From: Aculops lycopersici
Lineage: Eukaryota > Arthropoda > Arachnida > Trombidiformes > Eriophyidae
DNA: 64,000 nt
Assembly: GCA_015350385.1 (NCBI GenBank)
Contig: WNKI01000002.1
Span: 6,551,500-6,615,499 of the forward strand
Direction of reading: 5' to 3'
Of this stretch, positions 1 to 12,553 are shown one piece after another. A program made the position numbers and the translations under genes. The stretch's first letter is position 1. Each line of letters starts with the position of its first letter. The notes under the pieces were generated by a model. That model was not told the origin of the DNA and made no database searches. It saw nothing but the letters and a program-made list of their open reading frames with translations.

Positions 1-365
1 CACTCAGGACATTGGTAATTCTTAGGCCTATATTTTTTGACAGCTATCACTGTTTGTCTTGATTTTTGCATTAGATCATTTGGACACGCTACAGGTTGTT
101 GGTCATTCAACTGCCTTGGCTTTTCGATAGCGAACTGTACCTTATGATCCTCGACTTGAACATCCGGTGTGAGCCTTTGACTCCTGTTGGAGCTTATGAT
201 AGACTCAATAGAGAAGTCTGTCAACGTCATCTTCGAGTTATTGTGCGACTTGATATTTTTTACCTTACCGGTTGATATTCTAGTAGTTGTGTTGATTGCA
301 ATGCTTGAAGGCGGGTGTGGGTGTTGCTTATTGTATGTTCTAGTAGATTTGATGCTATTGGACAT
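1..365 (-). CDS. Probable C2H2 zinc-finger protein, N-terminal part (3' partial at window edge)
   Basis: An open frame runs from an ATG at 365-363 to the left edge (121 codons), with an in-frame TGA five codons upstream of the ATG. The product starts MSNSIKSTRTYNK, is polar and Ser/Thr-rich, and ends at the edge with KYRPKNYQCPE followed by TG, the first two bases of a Cys or Trp codon. Tyr-x-Cys-Pro-x-Cys is the usual opening of a C2H2 finger, so I read it as the linker before a first finger. Only half a finger is visible, so the family (snail/scratch-like or other) cannot be named. A conserved zinc-finger array should continue in the neighbouring sequence. The identification is inference; the open frame is seen. 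Confidence 0.45.
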   Translation of the reverse strand, partial: MSNSIKSTRTYNKQHPHPPSSIAINTTTRISTGKVKNIKSHNNSKMTLTDFSIESIISSNRSQRLTPDVQVEDHKVQFAIEKPRQLNDQQPVACPNDLMQKSRQTVIAVKKYRPKNYQCPE

Positions 366-3300
366 GCTTGACAATCATGCGATTAGAATTGATTTGCCAG
401 CTATGAACTCCGAGAATCGAATTTGCCTCTAGTTAGTGTATCTAATTCGATTCGCTCGGGATTGTGGAGTGTTTCGAAGGCTGAAATGTTTTGGTCCCAA
501 CTACCATGACGACTCGATATGGTTTGCCTAACTGTCTATCGTGTTGAACTAGAATGCTGCTTATGATTGAGCCATCACCTTTCTATTCTATCCGTGGCAC
601 ACAATCTCATTGACTCTGATGCGCGCGCTGAGTTGTAATATGGCTCTGGGGTTGTCACGCGCCAGGCAAAGCTGGAGTGGCGCACTCGCATTCTTCAATT
701 TCTGTTTTCTATTCTCTGGTCGTAGGGGCCATAAGTGGCGGCCTAGGTTTGTAAATGGTTTGTTGTTTCTCCCTGACTCTAGTAACGGTGGTAGTGAAGG
801 CCGCGTTTTGTGAGCTTCTGTTGCTGTTGTTATTGTAGAAGTCGAACGAAAGCAGCGACAACGTGAGCATGAGAGGTGTCAATTGAATCAATTTAGAATG
901 CGCAAACAACCCAAGGCGCATATAGAGGGGAACCAGAAGTTGTGGCTGTTTAAGTGGAAGTTGGTTTTCGATGCGCATTCGCCAAACCGAACTCGATGTC
1001 ACACATGACGACCACTCGACTCTGCTAAAGTGACGCCGTTGTCGGCACTTTAGAAGTTGAGAGGCCAAAATTGAGAGAGCCACCACAATCACCACCCAAA
1101 CTAGAGCAACAGCAACAAGAGTGACTGGTTGCTTTTCAATAGATGGTAGCCCCCTAACTCGGGCTGTTGTTATTGTTGCTGCTTCAAGCTGCTTGATTCA
1201 TTCAAGCAAATCGATTTCCATCTCTCAGGCGTGGCTAGCGTAAACTCTGCCACGAGTAAAAGAACCCGATGGGAGTTTGTTAGTGGTTGTGTCGACGGTG
1301 TTGGTGCTATATGCTACTGATGGCCATGATGCTACACAGAATTGAGTTCAGTTTGCCGGCAGGTCTGTTAGTTTGATTACGCGCCCGATATATATACGCC
1401 CTCTCAAGTGTATGATGGTTCAATTCGACTCTAGTGCTACCGATCATCTAGCTTCATACTGAGTGACCAATCTACTTTTGTGCTTCGATCATCCTGGTGT
1501 CATCGCCGCCGCCTTCTTTCGCTTCATCGCCTCAGAATGGGAGGCAATCTGTGATGGCCAGTATTTGCTTCGATTGTATTTGCGCCCACTGGTTCAACGT
1601 GTAATGTCAATCACGGCCACCGCTGATCGAATTTGCAAGTTGAACCACTTCAAGTAACCTTCTCCTGAGCTCATTTGAATTTGCGGTATATTCCTATGTT
1701 TCCCACTACGATCATGATTCAAGAGCTGGTTCTTGAGTTTTCAATGGTAGCTCTCAAGAGTTATCTCATCGATCCCGAATTTGCTCGTTTATCATGGCAA
1801 ATCTAGCGTGAAGTGAGTTGATTGCATTCAAGATATTTGCTCGGTTGTTGCCGTGTTACTTGCAGAGATCATCGACTTGTGGACTCGCGACGCAGGTAGT
1901 AGCTGCTTCAACTAGTTGCTTTGGTGCAAATTAAGTCATCATCACGGTAGCTCATCACCAAAAAGGAATACACCGACGGTCTCCTGTGGTGACAAAACAA
2001 ATCTCACACATTCAACAGTTTGTTGCGGTCATGCCTTGGTCGGTGTTACATCAAAGACGATTCGCGGATTGCGTTCATTTCAAAGAAAATACGTTTCGAC
2101 AATGGGTGCCTTATTAGAGTTTGCTCTTGTTATTCTCTAATCCAGGTATATGATTTCTCTTGTTACAAAGAGATTGAATAAGCTTATCGGTTTAAGTGAT
2201 TGTGTTGATTAGCTTGGGATTATCGTGCTCGAGAGGACACTTAGAAAACTTGCGAGCTCTTATCTAAAATGAGGTACTCAGATTTAGTCACGTATAAGAT
2301 TGAAGTTTACCAATGAGTAGATTTTAAACTCGGCCATTGATCTCTCTGGTTGAGAGAATCGGATCAATTCTAGTCAACATAACATTCATATGAGTGCTAA
2401 TGATACCATTGATATCAAATGATTTTTACGAATCCTATAGTAGAGTTATCAAATATGTTGTGCGCGCGAAGGAAATCATGACAAAACGACTTTGGGTTAC
2501 TCCTAGCGAGTAGCATGGTCGTTCGCGTCGAGTGCCACGCTACTTGACATTGAGCACTTGGGCAGATTTATGTTTATGAGCAAAATTCTCTTCGCCTATG
2601 ACACCCGTCAACCCATCTGTTCTTAACTTGGAGTTTATGTTTTGTTGTGCTCTTATTTCCTCTCTCCCCCTCCCAATAGCAACAGCGTTGATTTGTTCGT
2701 TTCTTGAAGCACCTAAAAAAGAGAGGAGGTTTTCATGGCTGTAGTGTTGGTAGTTAAGGTGACAATAGTTTCTTAAAGTTGTCGAGAACATCAGGCAGTA
2801 ATTGTATTATAATATGATATTCGGCCGTAGATTTGGCGTTGAAAGTTTAGAGCTCCCTAACGAGTAATGCTGATAGGCAGCGTGGATCGATTGGGCGAAT
2901 ATAGTCGCGACTTCAATTCAAATTTATATAATTCTCTTACCTTTCATTGAGACATAGTTTTCTTAATAGGAGTATATTTATATATTGATTGACAGTACTT
3001 AATAGGATTCTGTATCAGCCAACATGTTATGTCTATCGTCACCTTATGGAGAATGAGAGGTTGGGACCTGTAGGCCACGCAACAGTTCGCTGCGAAAGAT
3101 TTGTTCGCTCATCGCCAGCGAATTTTTTCGTCCATTTTTGTGGTTGCACGTGTTAATCCTACGAGAGATTGGAGGCAACATCCGATTTGCTGCCTTTCCA
3201 GTATGTGCACTTGATATCTAGAACACTACTGAAAATCAAAAGGTAAGTGGATTCAGATCAAAAGTCATCAAGTCAACTATTCAAATCGAAATCAATTGAA

Positions 3301-6300
3301 ATGTCGTTGCCAACGAAATGGTGCTAAATGATTATACTCAACGTTCAATGAAAGATTTGCATACATTGTATTTCCTAACGCTCAAACGTGCGACCGCCAC
3401 GATACAATACAATACCGACGACATTAGCAACTGGTAGACACCACGGAGCCATGGGATCTGGTTCAAGGGTAATGGAACAAATAGAATGAATGGAATCACA
3501 TTTCGCACATAGACTTGACGACACCAAATCGCACAAAACGACTCACCACACAATCGCTCCTATTCCCTTCTATTGATGACTTTTGTCCACTCTAAACTTG
3601 GTTCTTTATTGAACTACCAACATCTTTGACGTTGTCCCCGATGGTAGTAGTAGTAGTAGCCTCAATAACTTCAACAAGAGCACCATTGAAAGCAATAGCA
3701 ACAACGACGGGCCCCTTAAAATTTCAATTGCCATTATATTGTTACTCGCACCCCAGATTCATTTAAGCGAGAATAGATTCAACAAACAACTCGGGGGCAA
3801 GGCATGGCCACTGCTGCGATAACTCTGCATCTCACTAACTACTCTTTCATGATTCGCCTCTCGATTGAGAATAAACAGGAAAACAGAAACACTAATGTTG
3901 ATATTTCGGAAGCAAAAACTTGAGAATTGTCAGCGACTCTTGTAGATGAAAAATCGAACTCTAACCGAAGATTGTGTTGTTGGAAAGGGATTTGATTGAT
4001 TGAATTTTGCCATTTGAGAGTTTTAGAAACTGTGCTCGTGGCAATATTGCGCCATTTCAAGACTACCAAATGCTTCCTGTGAACTACACTATAACACTAG
4101 TAGCGACACAAGAGGAATCATGAAAACTCAAGTGGTGATACTCGACTGTAATGACTGAAGAGACACTCAGAGTCCAAGCTGATGATAACATCATGGTTTT
4201 CCAAAAGCAGCAGGAACAGTGATGACGACTTTGGGGTTGGCCTCACGCGGAGTGGCAGAAGATCGATCACAGTGCAGCTGCAACTTGAATCGAGCTCAGA
4301 TTGTCGCTTCCGAAAGAGACAGAACGAGAAAGAGAGAGTTCTTATCATATTTGTGATACTTTCATGTATCACAAGACAAGGAAGCGTTCACATTTCCCAG
4401 CCACCGGAAGCCAAGTGGTGATAAATTGGGCATGATGCTAATGAGGAATCCCGCGGCGATATGAAGTTCGGAAGTTTTCCTTAGAGTTTAAATCAAGGAC
4501 AAATAGGAAACCAGAATTGTAGTACCAGCAATCTCAACCGGGAACCCTATCGGGAAAACTTTTACCTCAAAACCTTTTCAAAGCAAAAGGTTGTGTTAAA
4601 TTAGGCGAGTAGTAGCATTTGAGGACCGCCGTTAGTAGCGTTTGCAGGCTAATAGATGGCGGTAAGTGATCTAAGAACTGGATGGTGTCAATTTGGTATA
4701 GTGTACAAATTGTAACGCTTAGACGGATTTACGAATCCGAATGTTCGTCCTACCTGAACGAGCGTGCTCATCGTTAGCACGATGATGCTAATAATAAGCA
4801 TCAGAAAAAGCCATGAGTACCAATGCAACTACTCTCCGGATTTGTTTGCCAGGAACACTAAGTTTTCGATGATTGTATGATACTAGCCACAAGGTTCTTA
4901 TTGTGGACAACTAAAAGTTGGAAATCGTTAAGGAGACTAACCTCGTGGCGCTGACGAGCTTTGAACCACCCTTTGCCATTGAACAAACAAAAAAGAGGCG
5001 AGCTTACAACAACTGACTGATCGCTATAAGCCTCTCGTTGCTCCCATCTATCTGTTCATTTTCAAAGATAACCCAGTCGCTTGCAGGTAGAGTTAGCGAG
5101 GAAGGACTTAACTGAACGAGCATATGGAATCGAACTTTAGGAAACAACAGGACAGGCTTCCATCACACTACAACTATTCGCGTTCCTCAAAGCAGCAACG
5201 GCAGCAGCGGCCGCGCTAGCATAAACGAATACAACAACGAGACCAAATGAGCAGAAAGTCCGTGCCAATATGTCAGTGGAGCGAGAGGAGAGAGAGAGGG
5301 AGAGTAGCGCGCCGTTGGGTGCTAGGAAGACGACGACACTACTAAATGATGTATGTGGACCCCCACCACTGGTCTCGGTGTTTTGGCCAAAGGTCGCCGT
5401 TCGATTCAGTTGTTGGCTAGCTGGCTGTCTGGCTAGAAGCGATTGCGCAATGAGCGCGCCCATGCGGATGTTGCTCGCTGGCTTGCCAGTGCGTCTAGCC
5501 AAATAAATTGAACTCTCACATATAAGAGCGCGCAAACGAGCGAGCAAGCAAGGAGTCCACTTACGCACAGTCAAAGCAACTGGGCCCAGCCAAACACCTG
5601 GCTTATATTGCGCAAGCCGAAGGGTCCGACAGCAACAACAACAAAACTCTGGGAAAACTCCGAGGTAGTCGCTAGGCGATCCTATCAAAATTTCCGCCCG
5701 CGAAGGGACTAACATAGCTGATTCTCTCTGGTCCCTTGTTAGTTGAAAGCCCAAGAGAGCCAGAGAAATAAGCTTGTTACTGTCTCCTCAAATACAGAGG
5801 CCCATTATAGCAATGGGGAAGTTGGAATTTGAGCTAGTGGAAAATGTAAGAGAGCCTGGCAACTGCAGCGCAGTAATATTTTTCGAACTGCACAGGCGAC
5901 CTATGCTAGTGACAGTGAAGTAGACCAAAGTAGTAGTCGGAGTGGTGGCAATAAATGCGGTCTCCTCATCACATCGCGACGCATCGTATTGCAACCACCA
6001 TCATCATATCAGAAAAAGAAAACAACAACCACCACTGCAGCAATAACCATTAGAACAGAAGCGTTTTAATCCGACCACCTGTGCTCATTCACTCGCTCGC
6101 TCATCTACACAAGCTTGTGAGTTTCGTGTTTACCTGAGCTCGAGAGGCCGCCTCAACCGCCGCCGCGATTCAGCCATCACCGGTTCACGCCGCCCGTTAG
6201 GTGGCTTGGTGACAGATTTTCAGCATCATTGCGGCAGACGGCCAATAGTTCACTTTCAGAAGTCAAGCAACTAGTTTTGCATAATTAGAGTGTACAAAAT

Positions 6301-6540
6301 TTTTTGTTCCCACGCGAATGAATCAGATAGCTAAATTTTGTATATAACAAAAAGCAATGACCTAGCTAAAAATCTCAAGCTAAAGAATATGCGGTCAAGA
6401 TAAGCAATCGATGAGGTGTACATCTAGATTTATTTTCAGTGAGTTAGATTAATACCTCAAGATAAGTATATAATGATAAGAAGACAGAGCTGAGAGATAG
6501 AGAGGGCTGATCAGTGTCAAGAATATTTATTGCGATCACA
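366..6540. other. Long divergent intergenic region with no convincing gene
   Basis: This stretch separates the minus-strand zinc-finger start from the plus-strand SGSM start, so it should hold both promoters and 5' UTRs. Open frames here are short, begin at non-ATG codons or are low-complexity. A CpG-richer block at about 5,140-5,620 contains the longest one, which I reject as chance. I saw no tRNA, transposase or tandem array. Small 5' UTR exons would not be visible to me. Confidence 0.6.
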
Positions 6541-9500
6541 ATGACGGATTTACAGAAGCCAGCGTCAGAGACGGGGGTTGAGGGATCCTCTACGTCGGAT
6601 GATATAAAAGAAGATAAGCAAACTGAATCTGCGTCATCCGCAGTAAATGATAATGATCTGCAGAATGATTGCCGAGCTAGTCAAGATATAAAACCCAATA
6701 ATCAAAATGACCAAACGGGTGGAAACTATAGCGATAACCAGAATATTGAAGCAGAATGCGAAAAATTACTACGAAATGCAAAGCGGCAGGTAAGTCAAAC
6801 CATCTCAAGACTTGACTCTTAGAATTCTGCAAATAGAACCCTGGCTGACTGAGTCTAAAAAACTAACTCATCTTAATTAGGTCAAAAGAATGATGGAGGA
6901 AGCGGTGACGAAAAAGTTCATCCATGAGGAAAGTAGTAGTATAATTTCCCTCTGTGGTAAGTATCAAATCGTACAGCAGATGCAATTCAATCGTTCGAGA
7001 TCTCGATAACTTGGATTCCGGCCAAGGAAATTGTCAGATACCTGCAATGTAAATGAAAACAAGTGCATTCAACTACGTGATGGTCGCCATATGTTCAGTT
7101 GCCCTATTGAACGCTCCCATTCGTTGTGAGGCGAGCGAGCGATTGCATGCGTGCCAAGCTTTTAGCCTGGTGTGCTGGTGGTGTAGATGATAACATCCAA
7201 GTCATATACAATTCATTGTTTCAGCTTCGAGCGAGCAACTTCCGTTCCACAAAAAGGGCAAGTGAAATCAGCGTTAACGTTCCGATTTAATCACTGGAGA
7301 ACTCTCTAGCGAGCGAGCCTAGTTTAATGATTCCGTTGTGCCTAGCTTCACTATACACAATGGCCGACAACAAGTGGCTCTGGGAGTTGACAGCTGCAAT
7401 AATCTACGTAATAGTGACAAACTACATCATTGAACGCATAATAATTGCATCGGCTGACTGTCTTTGCAGTGACTCAACTCTTTTACTTGAATACTAATAA
7501 CAGAAAACCAATCCTATTCATTCAAAACCCTTAAGTCGCTGTTGATGCATGCCTCTCGCATGGTCTTCGGCGTAGAGCTTTAGGTCTCTTCAAGACAAAC
7601 TCATCCACTGCTCTGGTTAGAAAGTTATCACGAGATTGTAGGGATGCACAGGAAGTCTTAGAGATGGTAACTAATGAGGAGAAGCGACTTCATGAGGAGC
7701 AACAACAGTTGATGAAGAAATCTACTTCAGTTAGTTCGTCGGCCAGTATTCAGGGTGGAAAATCTAGTTATAATTCGAGTAGTAATAGTCTGAACAGCAA
7801 TCAACAAAAATCACCCCTCAGACAGTTGGCCAGCAACTCGCAGGTGCATAAGCGCAACTTGTGGATTAAGTGTGCACTAATTGAGAAAAAACTTGTTGGC
7901 ATCGTCGAGTACCTGGGCGAAAATGCGACTAAATATTATGAACAAGATGCTTTGATGTCAAATTATCTTTGTGCACAAATATTGGCCTCCCTCTTAGTGG
8001 GACCCTGTGCTTTAGAATATAGCAGAAGCAAGACTGCCGACTGCTATCAATTCGACGAACCTAGCGCCGACGAGCTGATCAAAAGGCACAAGCTCACCAA
8101 TCCCATCGCCTGTTTGTGCAATCGACAATCATTTAGCTCTAATTCAAATTATATAAATGGATCTAATAATCGACAACCAGTGCACACCCAACTATCGCGC
8201 TCAATCACGGACTCGATTGGCGTAACTAATGAGAACACTCAATCAACATCGAACGAAAATGGCGATGGCAACAAGTTGTGCCGGTTGACGAGCACTCAAG
8301 GTCTTGGTGTGCTGAGCGGGGCGACAATAGATTCTAATCCAACGACGTCGATCTCCGACCAGCAAAACAGTGTCTTGTTTGACCAAGATTTATCTATTAG
8401 CACCGAGAACAAAGTGAGATCCATGAGTCCAAGCGGCATTGTCGTGGCACAACAACGCCGCAAGCCATTGTCATTGAAGACAAATGTGAAGACTGGAGCT
8501 ATAATCACTGACTGTCACCATTACTCATGTCAGGATATTACCGAGCATCAGCCAATTCGAGGCTACTCATTCAGGTGTCTCTCAACAAGTAACATCGGCG
8601 TGCAAAATCCTACCGGCACTACTATACATACTCAATGCAATGGCAATGCGACTACCAACCAACACCTGAACACTTGTGGAAATGTTAGTTGCCAAAGTCA
8701 AGATTGGGCTCTATGGTCGCCAAGAATGTTGCACGAGACCTTGCATCAAAACTCAAGGTCAAAGTTGTTGTATGCTAAAAATAATGTGCTACTAGAGATC
8801 CAACCCCATGATACGGTTGCTGGATACCTGTCGCTTCATCAGACTGCAAACGATCTAATATTGAAATGGATACCTAATCAGATGATCAATGGAAGCCAAC
8901 AAACAAATAGTTGCCACTGTAACTGTAACAACGATCCCACTGAAGAGAACCAAGACGACGAATCAAGCACTCATTACTCGGACAAGCTAAAGTCACAAAC
9001 CTCCGAGCCGAATCTCAATCAAGACCAACAGCCTATAGCTGTTGAAAGCTCCTACCTAGATTTGGTTGTTAACATGTCCGTTTCTCGCATCGTACTACTA
9101 CACTGTGAGTTCAATTGTGCCAGTGTCACTTCAACGCGATCTAATCTAAGTAACGATAAGGAATCTTCCTCAACAACAACCGCCGACAATATTGGAGATG
9201 ATGAAATATCTACTATTAAGCAGCAACAAGAAAGTAAGACTGATGAGGATCAGGCTAATCGACTCAAGGCGACGGCTAACTCGACCAACCCTGAAGAGAC
9301 CTTGATCTTGGTGGAGGCCGATGGTGTACAACGAGCACCATTCAAGTTTCCCAAAGGCGGACTCCGCTGGTTTCTCTCGTGTTTGGAGAATGGTCTAGCA
9401 CCAGACAAGTACCTAGACCCTGCTATTAAGCCGCCAGACGATGATTGTTGGATTGATCCCTTGCATAGTCCCCCTCCAATAGACGGCGGAACAATCGAGC

Positions 9501-11767
9501 CACCTGCAACTAATAATCAAGATTTACCTCCAACGAGTCGACTAGATTTAATTTTGAAGAGGTTGCCTTCGTTGAAACGAACTCGATCTACTAAACCCGA
9601 CGAGGCACAAGTAGGTTCTCCAAGTAAACCGAGGCCAGCTGCTAGATTGTCAAGATGCACAAGTCCTGAATCGAATGATAATCAACAAGTTATTAGTGAA
9701 GGCCAAACCACATGCACCACGAGAAAGTATGTCTATCGCATAGTGTCAATACACAATCCAGACTGGCCCCTACAGACCCCACCTCATTCGGCACAAATCG
9801 TGAGCTCTTCCTCGAATGGTTCAAATTTAACTCAAAATTCACTCAGCCGCCAACAATCCATTGGGCCTAGCGGATCGACGGTGCGAAATGGACAAAGGTT
9901 CAGGTGGAGCTTAAGTCGGCTGACAAGATTCTCAAAGTATACCAACAGCGGATCAACCTCATCGTCAACTTCCGTTACAGGACAAATTTCAGGTGCTAGC
10001 TCACACTTAAAGGGCTACTTATTCTCAGATGATCATGATTCTAGTGGCACCTTAGAGCTGGGCGATAGTCAAGACGGACTCTTGGATGACCAAACAGCTA
10101 TAATGGGCGATGGACTCAATGAAAGACTGACTGCGAATAAGCGTGACAACTCGAGAGAGTTGGCTCGTATCGAGGCCAAACTAAATGATCTGAAGAAATC
10201 TACGAGCGACGATTTGTTGGCACTAAGAACTCAATCGATACAAACTCTATGCGAATCGATGAGGAAACAAATAGTTGCAAGGGCCTTCTATGGTTGGTTA
10301 GTGTATTGTAGACGGACCAAGATCATAAGACAACACCTGCTAACACTCATTAAGGATCCAGAGGACAGTCACCTAATCAAGCCTTCCGAAGATGGAGCAG
10401 AGATTGTTCAGCCTATCCTGACGAGATCTCTTTGGGACGAGATTGTCGTTGAGAATTCCAAGAGACTAACTGAAAGGCAGCTCAGAATAAAAATCAACCA
10501 GATAGTTTACTATAGCGGTGTTGAAAGTGACGAATTGCGGCGTGAGGTTTGGCCTTACCTGCTTGGTCACTATAAGTTCAAGGACACGCCATCAAAGAGA
10601 ATGGAACGCGATAAATTGGCTCGGGATGCTTACAAGTCATGTGGACACGAGTGGCTAAAAGTGGAGCATGTGGTAAAGCAAAGGGATCGTGAGATTTTGG
10701 CCGCTAACATGGCAAAAGCAAGTAGGAGTCTAGTCAAGGCCAAGGGGGAAGAAACTGGGTCAAACGAGAACCAAGAAAACACCGATGAAACCAAGTTACA
10801 AGCTGACACTAATAATAACACCAGGACAACCATTGACGAGCAAATCGATTCACCTGAGTTCGCTGAGCAAAAGCTACCACCCGAAGCCGATTCCAAAATA
10901 GAAGAGCCCAGAAGTGAGGAGCCAGTTGATGAGCAAGCTACTGAAGACTCAAGTGAATGCAAGGTGGGACTTGAGTCGGCCACCACTAGAAGCCAAAGGA
11001 TACAAAAAGGCCGAGAGGAGGCTAGATTGGCTGCCAAGAAGCGGAGGAAACGTTCGATTAGATTGGAGAGCACCGGAAGTGTCGATTCCGACGCCTCGAT
11101 CACAGATCAATTTGGAAACAATGTACATCGTATCGACAAAGATGTTCAACGTTGTGATAGGAGCTTTTGGTATTTCAAGGATACGACTAATCTGGAAAAG
11201 CTTAGAAATATCATGTGCACCTATGTTTGGCAACATCTCGACGTAGGCTATGTACAGGGAATGTGTGACCTCGCCGCCCCCTTTCTGGTTATTTTCGATG
11301 ACGAGGTTATGGCATTTAGTTGTTTTAGTCAACTCATGAAGCGCATGGTGGCTAATTTTCCTCACGGAAACGCGATGGATCAACACTTCGAAAGCCTCAA
11401 GTATTTGATGCAAGTTTTAGATCCAAAGTTATTCCATGTCCTTCAGAGTAACGGCGACTACACACACTTTTACTTTTGCTACCGGTGGCTCCTATTAGAC
11501 TTCAAACGCGAGCTTGCCTACGAGGATGTGTACAAAGTTTGGGAAACTATTTGGTCGGCTAGACACATAATTACAGATAAGTTTGTCGTCTTTATGGCGC
11601 TGGCCATGGTGAGATATTACCGTGACATCATTATAGAGAACAACATGGACTTTACCGACTCAATCAAGTTCTTCAACGAAATGGCCGAGCGCCACGATGC
11701 TGAAGGTATAATTGCACTAGCCCGTGAGTGTATAATGGAATTGGAGCACCTAGTTAGAGTAGTCTGA
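6541..11767 (+). CDS. SGSM: Small G-protein signalling modulator (RUN + TBC Rab GTPase-activating protein), three exons
   Basis: The exons are 6541-6789, 6881-6956 and 7536-11767 (phases 0 and 1; introns 91 and 579 bp with GT..AG ends), giving 1,518 aa. SGSM proteins are RabGAPs that also bind Rap/Rab GTPases on endomembranes. The RUN domain begins across exons 2-3 (MMEEAVTKKFIHEE, then AVDACLSHGLRRRALGLF). A PH-like stretch follows near 8,700-8,900 (YLSLHQTANDLILKW), then the conserved ARAFYGWLVYCRR segment. The TBC domain is C-terminal, with the catalytic Arg finger in RIDKDVQRCDR and the Gln finger in GYVQGMCDL. The TBC domain is split by a polar, probably disordered insert, as is usual in SGSM1/2. 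Long Asn/Ser/Gln-rich linkers make it larger than vertebrate SGSM1 (about 1,100 aa). I chose ATG 6541 because the frame upstream has only a GTG. The last exon carries nearly the whole protein. Confidence 0.93.
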
Positions 11768-11910
11768 TAATAAGTACTTTAACAACGATAAGAGAATCGA
11801 AGAAACTGATTTAGAAATTTATATTGTGACTAGTCGGTTACCTCGGCTTCGCCCGCGGTGTGGACTGAAGGGGCTACGCTTCGCTCCGCCTCCGCTCCGC
11901 TTGGGTTTAG

Positions 11911-11916
11911 AATAAA
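11911..11916 (+). terminator. Poly(A) signal AATAAA of the SGSM gene
   Basis: A canonical AATAAA lies 144 nt after the SGSM stop on the same strand and is followed by an A-rich run. It is the first canonical signal downstream. Confidence 0.5.
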
Positions 11917-12239
11917 AAAATAAATACAGGAGAAGTGGAAAGAAATACGGAAGATTTATGGGTTGTTGTAGGGGCTGTTGTATGTTAATGGGACGGGAAT
12001 TTTGCGAGACAGATTTTTTAGGAAGGCGTGTCGGGGATTCGGGCACTCCTGAGAGAAAGATAAGTTTTTTTCCCATATATACCATATACCAAAGCAGAAC
12101 TGTGGGGAAAAAATTGTTTTGGGGGCGAGCTGAGCTGGGCGCCCCAGGAGCACCGCCGGTGAGCGAAAGAGGGGAAAAGGAGTGAGAAGGGAGCGTGTGT
12201 CAGAAATGAGTGAGTGGGGAATGGAAAGGGAGAAATCAG

Positions 12240-12331
12240 GTGGGGAGAAAAGTTGTGTGTGCGAGCCTGAATAAAGAGGGGTCGCACACATGAATTCTTG
12301 CAGAGTGGGGGAAAAAAGTTGTGTGTGTTAG
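12240..12331. repeat. Imperfect direct repeat GTGGGG..AAAAGTTGTGTGTG
   Basis: Two copies start at 12,240 and 12,305 and differ by a few bases. A degenerate third copy (TGTGGGGAAAAAATTGTT) starts at about 12,091. They lie in the purine-rich block upstream of PP2A-A. The function is unknown. Confidence 0.6.
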
Positions 12332-12419
12332 CGCGCAGAGAGGAGGGGCGGCATGCAAGAAACGAAAAATCGAACTAACGCCAAAGCGACGTTTATATAT
12401 TAGAAAGAAGAAGGAGAGT

Positions 12420-12452
12420 TTCTCTCTAATAAATATTATATATTAGAGAGAA
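12420..12452. repeat. Perfect 12-bp inverted repeat upstream of PP2A-A
   Basis: TTCTCTCTAATA at 12420-12431 and TATTAGAGAGAA at 12441-12452 are exact reverse complements with a 9-nt AT-only loop. The right arm is part of TATATTAGAGAGAAGAA, which is also nearly copied at about 12,396. It sits about 100 nt before the start codon, so it may lie in the 5' UTR or the promoter. Confidence 0.6.
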
Positions 12453-12553
12453 GAAAGATATATTTATCAGAAACTCATGATTATCCAGCTAAAGTATTGA
12501 TTGCATCAGACACTATAACAAACATCTAAATACCTAAATAATTATTCTAAAAC

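Larger units (their letters stand above)
11768..12553. other. SGSM 3' end and PP2A-A promoter/5' UTR; compositionally odd
   Basis: This is a plus-strand tandem intergenic region. The first part is the SGSM 3' UTR. A GC-rich pyrimidine stretch lies at about 11,835-11,910, then purine-rich DNA with repeated GTGGGG(A)nGTTGTGTGTG units (12,240 and 12,305). Just before the PP2A-A ATG there is AT-rich DNA containing a perfect 12-bp inverted repeat. No coding frame is convincing. Confidence 0.6.

Noticed and set aside
5137..5754. 205-codon minus-strand open frame
   Set aside because: It begins at TTG, is low-complexity (Cys, Ala and Ser runs from repeats), lies in a GC-rich block and has no family features; the plus strand is also open there.
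10630..11413. Several 110-157-codon frames inside the SGSM last exon
   Set aside because: They overlap the strongly conserved TBC coding frame and are shadows of it.
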